From assembly GCA_945893075.1 (NCBI GenBank), contig CAMDDX010000008.1, positions 1 through 53,315 on the forward strand: 53,315 bases of DNA, read 5' to 3'. The notes beneath the pieces were generated by a model. That model saw only the letters and a list, made by a program, of their open reading frames with translations, was not told the origin of the DNA and did not search any database. This stretch comes from Planctomyces sp. SH-PL62 (GTDB lineage: Bacteria > Planctomycetota > Planctomycetia > Planctomycetales > Planctomycetaceae). Positions 31,866 through 39,871 of the stretch are shown here, piece after piece. A program made the translations under genes and the position numbers. The stretch's first letter is position 1. Every line of letters starts with the position of its first letter.

Positions 31866-33107
31866 ATGCCGATGGAACGTGAATCAAGCTCGCCTTCGGA
31901 AGAAGTTGAACTCGCCGGGCACATCATCGACAGTTTGCTGCTGCCGAAGGTGCTCGACGAAATTATGTCACAAGGGGGACGGTTCGAGATTCTCAACATC
32001 TCGGTCGGGCAGCGGCGGCAAGATCCCAGCGCGGCGCGGTTGCTGGTCAGTGCGGACTCGACCGAACATCTCGACAAGATTGTGCGGGACATTGGACGAC
32101 ACGGTGCCGTCAGGATTCATCAACAAGATGCGGAACTCGTGCCCGCCGACATGGACGGAGCGTTTCCCGAAGGCTTCTTCTGCTCGACCAACCAGGAGAC
32201 GCAGGTGCGCATTGGCGGTGTGTGGCATCGCGTCGAACGGCCGGAGATGGACTGCGGGCTGGTGGTGTCGTCCGACAAGAAGGTTGCCACGCTTCCGATG
32301 GCCGACGCCCGCAAGGGCGACCTAATCGTCGTCGGGCATCACGGCACGCGCGTGCTGCCGCAGGAGCGTGATCGAGACAAGCTCGGCGTGTTTGGCTTCA
32401 TGCAGAGCACCGTCGGCAGCGAGAAGCCCAAGAACTTTACCGTCCGCGAGATCGCTGCCGAGATGCGTCGTGCAAAACAAGGGGACGGTAAAATTCTTGT
32501 CGTCGCCGGTCCGGCTGTCGTGCATACCGGCAGCCGAGAACATCTCAGCCGCCTGATTCGCGAGGGTTACGTGCATGTGCTCTTCGCCGGCAATGCGTTG
32601 GCGACTCACGACATCGAGCAATCGTTCTTCGGCACCAGTCTTGGCATCTCGATGGAGAGCGGCGGCGGAACGGCTGAAGGGCACGAGCATCACCTGCGTT
32701 CGATCAATCGCATCCGCCGGCTCGGCAGTATTCGCAACGCGGTCGAGCAAGGGACGCTGACCAGTGGCATCATGTTCGAGTGCGTGCAGCACAACGTCCC
32801 GTTCGTCCTCGCCGGCAGCATCCGCGACGACGGCCCGCTCCCCGACGTCATCACTGACGCGCTGGCCGCTCAAGCGGCGATGCGTGAATTGATTCATTCG
32901 CAAGGCGTGACGTTCTGCTTGATGATCGCCACGACGCTGCACTCAATCGCCGTCGGCAATCTGCTGCCGGCATCGGTGAAGACCGTCTGCGTAGATATCA
33001 ACCCGGCCACGGTCACGAAGCTCGCCGATCGCGGCACGTTTCAGTCGATTGGCCTCGTGACGGACGTTGAGCCGTTCTTGCGCGTGCTGGTCGAGGAAGT
33101 GACATAA
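31866..33107 (+). CDS. LOR/SDH-domain protein, archaeal-type ornithine cyclodeaminase-like
   Basis: A 413-residue protein of the TIGR00300 LOR/SDH family. The N-terminal ~115 residues match the LOR/SDH conserved region ('GHIIDSLLLPKVLDEI', 'FEILNISVGQRRQDPS'); the C-terminal region binds NAD ('ILVVAGPAVVHTGSREHL', 'YVHVLFAGNALATHDIE', 'VCVDINPATVTKL'). An archaeal member has been reported to convert ornithine to proline plus ammonia; in cyanobacteria the domain forms part of an arginine-catabolic enzyme. So ornithine cyclodeaminase is the likely activity, by homology only. It stands 24 bases after the DUF2442 gene and is followed by a palindromic element. Confidence 0.82.
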   Translation: MPMERESSSPSEEVELAGHIIDSLLLPKVLDEIMSQGGRFEILNISVGQRRQDPSAARLLVSADSTEHLDKIVRDIGRHGAVRIHQQDAELVPADMDGAFPEGFFCSTNQETQVRIGGVWHRVERPEMDCGLVVSSDKKVATLPMADARKGDLIVVGHHGTRVLPQERDRDKLGVFGFMQSTVGSEKPKNFTVREIAAEMRRAKQGDGKILVVAGPAVVHTGSREHLSRLIREGYVHVLFAGNALATHDIEQSFFGTSLGISMESGGGTAEGHEHHLRSINRIRRLGSIRNAVEQGTLTSGIMFECVQHNVPFVLAGSIRDDGPLPDVITDALAAQAAMRELIHSQGVTFCLMIATTLHSIAVGNLLPASVKTVCVDINPATVTKLADRGTFQSIGLVTDVEPFLRVLVEEVT

Positions 33108-33108
33108 C

Positions 33109-33290
33109 CTGGAGTGCGGTGGCTCGACACCGCCCTCCATTCGATTGCGGGAATTTGCGTGAGCAGTCATCGACCTTCATCGTGCTGCGGTAATTTCGAC
33201 CAGCGTCTTCTCACGACGACGGTTTTTCGTCAGTCGATGCCTTTATCCCGCAAATGATGGAGGGCGGTGTCGAGCCGCCGCACTCCAAGG
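33109..33290. repeat. 182-bp GGAG-headed palindromic element
   Basis: Begins CTGGAGTGCGGTGGCTCGAC 2 bases after a stop codon and ends CGAGCCGCCGCACTCCAAGG immediately before the next start codon (33291). Inner arms GCCCTCCATTCGATTGCGGG and ...CCCGCAAATGATGGAGGGC also pair. Its terminal AAGG lies next to the start, too close for a normal Shine-Dalgarno unless the ATG at 33297 is used. Related to 15254-15454 and 37918-38078. Confidence 0.88.
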
Positions 33291-33974
33291 ATGCCCATGA
33301 ACTACTTCGCTCACTCCATTCGATTCCTCGACCGACCGTACTTTGTCGTCGGGACGAACGTGCCGGATTGGTTGTCGGTCGTCGATCGGCAAGTGCGGAT
33401 GCGGAGCAAGCTGGTCGAGCCGTTCATGCTCAATGATGGCTCGATTCAATCGGAGGTCGCGGCTGGTGTGTGGCAGCATCTGGACGACGACCGCTGGTTT
33501 CATCAGACGCGCGCGTTCACGGAACTCAGCGCCGATCTGGCCGTCAAGTTCCGCGATGCTCTCGCCCCCGATGAGAGTTTGCGAGCGGGATTCCTCGGCC
33601 ACATCGTCACCGAATTGCTGATCGACGCCGAACTCATCGAACGGCATCCGGGGCAGATCGAGCGGTATTACGACGTGCTCCGCTCGATCGAACCGCTGGC
33701 CGTGCAACAGGCCATCAACGCGATGGCCAAGCAGCCGACGGAGCAGATCGTGCCACTGATCCCGCGATTCATCGACGAACGCTTTCTGCCGGACTACCTG
33801 GCCGACGACCGTTTGTTGCGTCGCTTGAACCAAGTGATGAAGCGGGTCAAACTGCCGCCTCTTCCGGCCGAGGCGGAATCTGTTTTGCGTCTCGCCCGCC
33901 CGCTCATCCGTGACCGGCTGAGCGATCTGCTGCCGGAAGAGCACTTTCAATTCCCATCCGTACCGCGACCGTGA
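33291..33974 (+). CDS. Uncharacterised protein, possibly acyl-carrier-protein phosphodiesterase-like
   Basis: A 227-residue soluble protein. The start 'MNYFAHSIRFLDRPYFVVGTNVPDWLS' (from residue 3, split) and 'HQTRAFTEL' around residue 78, plus 'GFLGHIVTELLIDAELI', recall helical ACP phosphodiesterase (AcpH/DUF479) or HD-like proteins with conserved N-YFAH, D and H residues; the match is only by pattern. The ATG at 33297 may be the real start, since AAGG from the repeat end is then at a good distance. The stop TGA and the last residues (SVPRP) are coded by the repeat at 33957-34030, so the C-terminus has been altered. Confidence 0.6.
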   Translation: MPMNYFAHSIRFLDRPYFVVGTNVPDWLSVVDRQVRMRSKLVEPFMLNDGSIQSEVAAGVWQHLDDDRWFHQTRAFTELSADLAVKFRDALAPDESLRAGFLGHIVTELLIDAELIERHPGQIERYYDVLRSIEPLAVQQAINAMAKQPTEQIVPLIPRFIDERFLPDYLADDRLLRRLNQVMKRVKLPPLPAEAESVLRLARPLIRDRLSDLLPEEHFQFPSVPRP

Positions 33975-34030
33975 GGGAGCGGCCAGCCCCAACGACTACC
34001 GAGCCCGCTCCCTCACGGTCGCGGTACGGA
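33957..34030. repeat. 74-bp perfect inverted repeat providing a stop codon
   Basis: Arms TCCGTACCGCGACCGTGAGG(GAGCGG) and its exact complement, 26 bases each, around a 22-base centre. The TGA at 33972-33974 ends the upstream gene. No GTAG/GGAG head, so a distinct family. Confidence 0.88.
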
Positions 34031-34066
34031 GTCTGTTCTGAATCACTCATCCAAGGAGCCATCACC

Positions 34067-34909
34067 ATGAAATACGGAATGAACATGCTGCTGTGGGCGA
34101 CCGACGTGAACGAGTCGCATTACGGACTTCTCGATTCGCTGAAGAAGATCGGCTACGACGGTGTCGAGCTCCCGATCTTCGACATGAACACGGCCAACTT
34201 CGCGAAGCTCGGCAAGAAGCTGACCGACACGGGCCTGCAACGGACGGCCGTCACGATTTGTACCGATACCGAGAACCCGATCTCTCCCGATGCGGCGATT
34301 CGGCAGGCGGGACTCGACCGGCTCAAGAAGGCGATTGACTGCTGCCAGGCCGTGGGAGCCACGCACCTGTGCGGACCGATTCACTCCGCGATCGGTGTCT
34401 TCTCAGGCAATTGCCCGACGACCGATGAATGGAACTGGGGCAAAGAGACTCTGACCAAAGCCGCCGACTACGCCAAGCAAGCGAACGTCACGCTGGTCGT
34501 CGAATACCTCAATCGCTTCGAGTGCTACTTCCTGACCTGCGCGGCCGACGTCGGCCGCTTCTGCCGCGAGATCAATCACTCGCACTGCAAGACGATGTAC
34601 GACACTTTCCACGCCAACATCGAAGAGAAGTCGATCACCGGCGCGATCAAGAGCTACGCCGACCAGTTCGTCCACGTCCACATCTCCGAGAACGACCGCT
34701 CCACCCCCGGCGAAGGGGGCGTCAATTGGGACGAAACCTTCGCGGCACTGAAAGAAGTGAAGTACGACGGCTGGTTCGTGGTCGAAGCCTTTGGGCTGTC
34801 GCTCCCGGCCCTCGCCGCCGCGACCAAAATCTGGCGGAGAATGTTCACCGACGAACTCACCCTCGCCACCAACGCGCTGAAGTTCATGAAGACGCGATGG
34901 CAAGGGTGA
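34067..34909 (+). CDS. D-tagatose/D-psicose 3-epimerase-like sugar isomerase
   Basis: A 280-residue TIM-barrel enzyme of the xylose-isomerase-like family. The four metal ligands of ketose 3-epimerases can be placed: E in 'VVEYLNRFECY' (about 145-155), D in 'MYDTFHANIEE' (~180), H in 'FVHVHISENDR' (~205) and E in 'WFVVEAFG' (~240). The 'GMNMLLWA' start and 'GYDGVELPIFD' are also typical. It would interconvert ketohexoses at C3. AAGGAG precedes the ATG at 34067. It follows a hairpin element; the next gene encodes a secreted metalloprotein. Confidence 0.88.
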   Translation: MKYGMNMLLWATDVNESHYGLLDSLKKIGYDGVELPIFDMNTANFAKLGKKLTDTGLQRTAVTICTDTENPISPDAAIRQAGLDRLKKAIDCCQAVGATHLCGPIHSAIGVFSGNCPTTDEWNWGKETLTKAADYAKQANVTLVVEYLNRFECYFLTCAADVGRFCREINHSHCKTMYDTFHANIEEKSITGAIKSYADQFVHVHISENDRSTPGEGGVNWDETFAALKEVKYDGWFVVEAFGLSLPALAAATKIWRRMFTDELTLATNALKFMKTRWQG

Positions 34910-34960
34910 TGAATTTGCCGTCTCTCATGTTGCGCGATCTAAGCTTGGAGTCACGGTCAC

Positions 34961-35869
34961 ATGCCCATTCGCTGCTTGTTGGTGATGGCGTGTCTCTTGG
35001 CCGTGTCGAGCCGACTCGAAGCCGCTGACAAAGAGGCTGGAATCAAAGATCGGTTCGAAGTCGTCGAGACCAAGCTGACTCCGATTGCGAAGACGCTCGA
35101 CAAGCCGGGGCCGCATGATTGGTTGGCAAATCATCGCGAGGCGGGGCAGACGTTCGCTCAATACGTGCAAGCGAAACCTGTGCTGAAGAGCGAGCGGCTG
35201 AAGACGATGCACCTCTGCCTGATCGGGGACTTCACGCCCGACCAAGATCGGGTGCTGAAACTGACGATGGAGTATCTCGGCCTCGTCTATACGGTGCCGG
35301 TGAAGGTTCATCGGCGGCTGAGTCTCGACAAGATTCCCGATGAGGCGAGACGCACGCATCCGACCTGGGGCGACAAGCAGATTCTCTCGACTTATGTGCT
35401 CGACCGCGTGCTGGCTCTGGAACGTCCTGAGGATGCGCTGGCCTATCTGGCTTTCACCGCCAGCGATCTGTGGCCGGGCGAGAAATGGAACTTCGTCTTT
35501 GGGCAAGCGAATCTCCGGGAGCGGCTCGGTGTCTGGTCGATCTATCGCAACGGCGACCCGTCGAAAGATGCAGACGCCTTCCGGCTCTGCCTGAGACGCA
35601 CATTGGCGACCGCCGCTCACGAGACCGGCCACATCCTCACCATCCAGCATTGCACGGCGTTTCAATGCGGCATGAATGGCTCGAACAACCGCGTCGAAAG
35701 CGACTCGCAGCCGCTGCACTTCTGCCCGGTCTGCCTGCACAAGGTCTGCTGGAACCTGCGCGTCGAACCGGTCGAGTATCTGACCTCGTTGGAAAAGTTC
35801 TGCCGCCGTGAGATGCTCAATGATGAAGCCGATTGGTATCGCGACGCGGTCGAACTGCTTCAGAAATAA
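34961..35869 (+). CDS. Exported archaemetzincin-like metalloprotease
   Basis: A 302-residue protein with a signal peptide (about 1-21, LLVMACLLAVSSRLEAA). It has the archaemetzincin zinc motif 'HETGHILTIQHC' (H220, E221, H224, H230) followed by four cysteines in the expected places (C231, C236, C255, C258; 'FCPVCLHKVCW'), which bind a structural zinc in peptidase family M54. Most archaemetzincins are cytoplasmic and about 180-200 residues; this one has about 80 extra N-terminal residues and an export signal. It should cleave peptides outside the cytoplasm. The gene is probably co-transcribed with the epimerase (51-base gap). Confidence 0.85.
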   Translation: MPIRCLLVMACLLAVSSRLEAADKEAGIKDRFEVVETKLTPIAKTLDKPGPHDWLANHREAGQTFAQYVQAKPVLKSERLKTMHLCLIGDFTPDQDRVLKLTMEYLGLVYTVPVKVHRRLSLDKIPDEARRTHPTWGDKQILSTYVLDRVLALERPEDALAYLAFTASDLWPGEKWNFVFGQANLRERLGVWSIYRNGDPSKDADAFRLCLRRTLATAAHETGHILTIQHCTAFQCGMNGSNNRVESDSQPLHFCPVCLHKVCWNLRVEPVEYLTSLEKFCRREMLNDEADWYRDAVELLQK

Positions 35870-36228
35870 TTCTCGAACGACGTCATCGCGTTCGACCAAC
35901 GGTTGCAGCCCGTGACCGCTTTGGCTGTACTGCTGCGACTTTCGATTAGGGTGTCATCGGCATCCTGGATTTCAGCCCCAAGGGGGCGTGACTCGAAAGC
36001 CCAGGGCATCGCCCTGGGTGAGTCATTCGCGATATCTTCCCAAGCCCTGAAGGAGCGCAACTTGAACTGAGTTCACGCGAGTTGCGCCCCGTTGGGGCTT
36101 AACGACCGTTGTTGTCACACCAACCCAGGGCGTTGCCCTGGGCTATCGAGTCAGTCCCCGTTGGGGCCAAGTCCGGTAGGACGGTTACACCCTTTTGATT
36201 CCCGCCTCTAGCCAGGAACGAATTTCCC
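35870..36228. repeat. Spacer filled with CCCAGGGC and GCCCCGTTGGGGC hairpins
   Basis: The 359-base gap has no gene. It holds short hairpins: CCCAGGGCATCGCCCTGGG (36000-36018), GCCCCGTTGGGGC (36086-36098), CCCAGGGCGTTGCCCTGGG (36124-36142) and another CCCCGTTGGGGCC (36156-36168). They recur in alternating order, as a compound dispersed repeat. AGGAA at 36213 serves the downstream transporter. Confidence 0.65.
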
Positions 36229-37914
36229 ATGCACGGTCTCGAAGCATTTAAGAGCGATCCGAACGCCGAGGCCGGCCTGGGGCCGTGGTACAAGGAACTC
36301 AATCGCTATCACTGGTTCGTGTTGTTCGTGTCGGTGTTGGGCTGGCTGTTCGACACGATGGACCAGCAGTTGTTCAACCTCGCGCGAGGCCCGGCCATCG
36401 CGGAATTGCACGGGCCGCAAGAGGCTCAGTGGTACGGCGGCTTGGCGACGACGATCTTCATGCTCGGCTGGGCCACGGGCGGGATCATCTTCGGCATCAT
36501 GGGAGACCGCCTCGGCCGAGCCAAAACAATGGTCATCACGATCCTGTTGTACTCGCTCTTCACCGGGCTGAGCGCCGCGTCGGTCGGGTACTGGGATTTC
36601 GTGTTCTATCGGTTCCTGACGGGACTCGGAGTCGGCGGTGAATTCGCGGTCGGCGTGGCGTTGGTGGCGGAGGTCATGCCGGATCGGGCACGGCCTCATG
36701 CGTTGGGTTGGCTGCAAGCCTGCTCGGCGATTGGCAACATCTCGGCCGCGTTTGTCAGCATGGGACTGGCACCGCTGGAAGCAGCGGGGGCGCTCGGCGA
36801 ATGGAAGCCGTGGCGATACATGTTCCTGGTTGGAGCCTTGCCGGCACTGTTGGCGTTGTTTGTTCGCCGCCGCCTGCAAGAGCCGGAAAAATGGAAAGCC
36901 CTTCGCGCGGACAAGACACAAAAGCTCGGTTCGATTCCCGAGTTGCTGGGTGTCCCATTTCTCCGCCGTCGCGCGATCGTCGGTTTGATCTTGGCCACTT
37001 CGGGAGTCGTAGGCTTGTGGGGCATCGGCTTCTTTAGCTTTGAGCTGGTGCGGACGGTCTTCCGGCAGACGTTCGAAAGCGAAGCGCGCGCGAAGGGCGA
37101 GGACAAAGTCGATCAAGATTTCATTCGCGCGGTCCTGCAAGATGCCAAGCTGATGGAGACTGCCACCGAGAAGCTCAGTTCGCCCAATGCGATGGTGACT
37201 CCCGAAGCGAAGGCTCTGTACGGAGCCGTGCTCAAGCTGAGCAAAGCCAAGAAACCCGTGTCGTTGGAGTCGGCGTTGAAGCTGCTCGATGACGACCCCA
37301 AGCGGCCTCAGTCGGCAGCCGACCGAGCGAGCCGAGAACAGTTCGTCGGCGAGCCGTTGTCTGACATCCCTGAGTCGGTGCCGCACTTGGACGACATCGC
37401 GAAACGCAACAAAGCGATGGAAGGCCGGCTGACGTGGTGGGCCGGCGTGAACGGCTTGCTGTTCAACATCGGCGCGTTCTTCGGAATCTACAGCTTCGCC
37501 AAGATCACGCATCGCATCGGCCGCAAGCCGGCGTTCGCGATTACGTTCGTGCTAGCGCTGTTGGCGACGGCGTTCGCGTTCTCATCGCTGAAGGAATTTT
37601 CGCACGTCTATTGGATGGTGCCGCTGATGGGCTTTTGCCAGATCGCGCTGTTCGGCGGCTACGCGATTTATTTCCCAGAGTTGTTCCCAACTCGGCTACG
37701 CAGCACGGGCGTGTCGTTCTGCTACAACGTCGGCCGCTATCTGGCCGCCCCCGGCCCGCTGCTGTTGGGCTATCTGGCCGACATGGTCTACGGCCACCAC
37801 GGCGATGTCTTGGCCATGCGCTACGCCGGCGTGACGATGTGCTCGTTCTTCGTGCTGGGGATGGTGGCGCTGCCGTTCGCCCCAGAGACCAAGGGCCAGC
37901 CGCTGCCGGAGTGA
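36229..37914 (+). CDS. MFS transporter, sugar/aromatic-acid type, with large central loop
   Basis: A 561-residue inner-membrane transporter of the major facilitator superfamily. Twelve helices can be placed in two sets (about 26-205 and 240-260 plus 400-555). The loop-2 signature 'GDRLGRAKTM' (about 96-105) and the matching 'THRIGRKPAFA' (~425) are present, and 'RFLTGLGVGGEFAVGVALVAEVMP' elements (about 125-148) are typical of sialate/carboxylate and aromatic-acid symporters. Between helices 7 and 8 is a roughly 130-residue charged segment (about 275-400) unlike the usual 20-30 residues. Substrate unknown. It is followed at once by a palindromic element. Confidence 0.88.
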   Translation: MHGLEAFKSDPNAEAGLGPWYKELNRYHWFVLFVSVLGWLFDTMDQQLFNLARGPAIAELHGPQEAQWYGGLATTIFMLGWATGGIIFGIMGDRLGRAKTMVITILLYSLFTGLSAASVGYWDFVFYRFLTGLGVGGEFAVGVALVAEVMPDRARPHALGWLQACSAIGNISAAFVSMGLAPLEAAGALGEWKPWRYMFLVGALPALLALFVRRRLQEPEKWKALRADKTQKLGSIPELLGVPFLRRRAIVGLILATSGVVGLWGIGFFSFELVRTVFRQTFESEARAKGEDKVDQDFIRAVLQDAKLMETATEKLSSPNAMVTPEAKALYGAVLKLSKAKKPVSLESALKLLDDDPKRPQSAADRASREQFVGEPLSDIPESVPHLDDIAKRNKAMEGRLTWWAGVNGLLFNIGAFFGIYSFAKITHRIGRKPAFAITFVLALLATAFAFSSLKEFSHVYWMVPLMGFCQIALFGGYAIYFPELFPTRLRSTGVSFCYNVGRYLAAPGPLLLGYLADMVYGHHGDVLAMRYAGVTMCSFFVLGMVALPFAPETKGQPLPE

Positions 37915-37917
37915 GCC

Positions 37918-38078
37918 CTGGAGTGCTGCGGCTCGACGCAGCCCTCCATCCAATTGGAATAGCGGCGTCCGTAATCCCAAAAACCACGCTGACAATCGGC
38001 GGGTTGAAGGGCGTTTTCCTACGATCAACGTCGTCATTTCAACTGAATGGAGGGCTCCGTCAAGCCGGAGCACTCCAG
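37918..38078. repeat. 161-bp GGAG-headed palindromic element
   Basis: CTGGAGTGCTGCGGCTCGAC at the left and GCCGGAGCACTCCAG at the right, with inner arms GCCCTCCAT and ATGGAGGGC. It starts 3 bases after the MFS stop and ends 16 bases before the sigma-STN stop, filling the convergent gap. Same family as 15254-15454 and 33109-33290, but the centre differs completely. Confidence 0.88.
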
Positions 38079-38094
38079 GGATCGCTGCTGTCGT

Positions 38095-39702
38095 TTACTT
38101 GACGCCGCGCCGCTGGGCATGTTCTTTCGCGTGCCGTTCGAGCTGATTCAGCAAGGACACGATCTTGCGGTGCGTCCGCTGGTTTTGGTTGATCACGACG
38201 AAGTCCGGTCCCAGGGTCAGGGTTCCTGGCCCACCCTTTTCGGTCCAGGCTTCCGGCTTCGTCACGGACATGATGATCGACGACAGCGTCTTCGGCTCGA
38301 TGTTTGGAATCCGAGAGAGATCGTAGACGAGCGCTTCCGTGGTCGCCGCGGCCTTCTTGACCGTCGAAATCATCAGCACTTCATTGGTGAGGACGTAATC
38401 CAGCGATAGCGAGGCCAGCACGATATTGAGCGAGCTTTCCAAAGTGAGACCGGTCAGTGTTCGAGTAACCGGAGCATCTTCTGCAATTCCATCTTCATGC
38501 AACGCTTCCCTGTCGATCACAATCGGGATGTTGTGATAGTCGGACAGAAAGCTCATGACATCGGTCAACGGCGTATCGGTGAAGGCGAATTCGCTTTGCT
38601 TTTTCAATTCAGCCTCGATTCGCTCGACGGATTTGCTGCGTTCTTGGAAATCCCACGAGCGCCCTTCGTCGCCGGGGACTTGAGCCTTGGGTGCAGCCGC
38701 AGGTTGTCCCGTCGCAGCCTCTTCGGAAGTCTCGAAATTCGCCGCGGCGAGGAGATTCGATTCCGGCGATAAAACATTCGGCAAGTCTGCCGACAGCGTG
38801 CGAGCCGGACTCGCGATCGTGTTGAGTGTCGGCGGAAACACGCGAGTTGGTTGGTTCGATCCCAGCAACCAATTCGTGCCACCCACGAGCAGTCCCAACA
38901 CGCAGACTGCCGCCGCAAGACTCGCGACCGTTTTTGACAGGAATGACATGGCAACCAATTCCTTTCCAGAGAGACTCAGCGCCGCCACCGACACCGCACC
39001 GGCCGTCTTGCCGGAGGCATACGCCAGTCCGGCTTGAACCGTCGTCTGCGTGAGCGCCGCCAACGCAGCGGCATGAGCGGCTTGCTCCATCCAATTCAAC
39101 ACGAGCCACACCGCGCCCAACGTGACGCCTCGCCGAGCCAACCGCATCCGCAGTTGATGCCGGCCGCGCTTGAGTAGCCCGTCGACGGCTCCCTCAGTCA
39201 GTCCCATTTCGGAGGCGACATCCTTCTGCGATTTGCCAGTGAGGTAATGCAGGACTAGCGGCTGACGATACTTGTTCGGCAGCGAGTGCAGTTCCTCATC
39301 CACCGTCTGCCGGACGAACATCTGGGCGATCTCAGCGAAGTCGTCGTTTGCGATCGGATCATTCGTGAGCGATTCGATCTCGCGCCGCCGATCAGCCTGC
39401 CGTCCCACTCGGATGGCCAGCCGATACGCCACGCCGTAGAGCCAACTCGCGAGCGATGGTCGTCGCCGAATTCGCGCCGCGTCACGCACCAAGACCAAGA
39501 AGGTCGCCTGAAAGACGTCTTCGACGTCGTGCGTGTCCGACAGCACGCGCCGGCAAACACTCCATACCAATCGGCGATACCGCTGGACCAATTCGGTGAA
39601 CGCGGCCTCGTCCCGATGGTTGACGAACAACGTCAGCAATTCGGTGTCGGTCAGGCCGTTCACTTCCAACAGCATTTCAGGTTGTGGAGTTCGCTCATTC
39701 AT
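38095..39702 (-). CDS. ECF sigma factor fused to membrane anchor and STN-like domain
   Basis: A 535-residue fusion. Residues 1-190 are an ECF sigma factor: region 2 ('DEAAFTELVQRYRRLVWSVC', 'DVEDVFQATFLVLVRDAARI', 'SWLYGVAYRLAI') and region 4 ('LPNKYRQPLVLHYLTGKSQKDVASEMGLTEGAVDGLLKRGR', split). A transmembrane helix follows at about 255-280. The rest lies presumably outside the cytoplasm and includes an STN/secretin-short-like domain (about 365-430, 'LTDVMSFLSDYHNIPIVIDREAL' and 'LTLESSLNIVLASLSLDYVL'), like N-terminal signalling domains of secretins and TonB receptors. This could be a one-piece membrane sensor and sigma factor. It is typical of planctomycete ECF groups with C-terminal extensions. 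Confidence 0.9.
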   Translation of the reverse strand: MNERTPQPEMLLEVNGLTDTELLTLFVNHRDEAAFTELVQRYRRLVWSVCRRVLSDTHDVEDVFQATFLVLVRDAARIRRRPSLASWLYGVAYRLAIRVGRQADRRREIESLTNDPIANDDFAEIAQMFVRQTVDEELHSLPNKYRQPLVLHYLTGKSQKDVASEMGLTEGAVDGLLKRGRHQLRMRLARRGVTLGAVWLVLNWMEQAAHAAALAALTQTTVQAGLAYASGKTAGAVSVAALSLSGKELVAMSFLSKTVASLAAAVCVLGLLVGGTNWLLGSNQPTRVFPPTLNTIASPARTLSADLPNVLSPESNLLAAANFETSEEAATGQPAAAPKAQVPGDEGRSWDFQERSKSVERIEAELKKQSEFAFTDTPLTDVMSFLSDYHNIPIVIDREALHEDGIAEDAPVTRTLTGLTLESSLNIVLASLSLDYVLTNEVLMISTVKKAAATTEALVYDLSRIPNIEPKTLSSIIMSVTKPEAWTEKGGPGTLTLGPDFVVINQNQRTHRKIVSLLNQLERHAKEHAQRRGVK

Positions 39703-39806
39703 GACGTCACCAATTTAGTGACTCGACGAGCCGAAGTCGGGCGCGGAATTTTGAAAAAAGGACGCTCGGTGCCGCTGGCGTCAAAATGAGGCGGGTTCCA
39801 ATGAAA

Positions 39807-39840
39807 ACGGGTGGCTCACGCCGAAACGTGAACCACCCGT
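39807..39840 (-). terminator. Rho-independent terminator of the RTX gene
   Basis: On the minus strand ACGGGTGGTTCACG-TTTCGG-CGTGAGCCACCCGT followed by TTTTC. A 13-14 base stem with one mismatch and a T-run, 31 bases beyond the RTX stop codon. Confidence 0.75.
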
Positions 39841-39871
39841 GTTGAGTCTTTCGCAGCCAGCGATTGAAGGC

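Noticed and set aside
36208-37512. 434-codon minus-strand frame
   Set aside because: It is antisense to the MFS transporter, with low-complexity His/Arg/Gln-rich content typical of a shadow frame.
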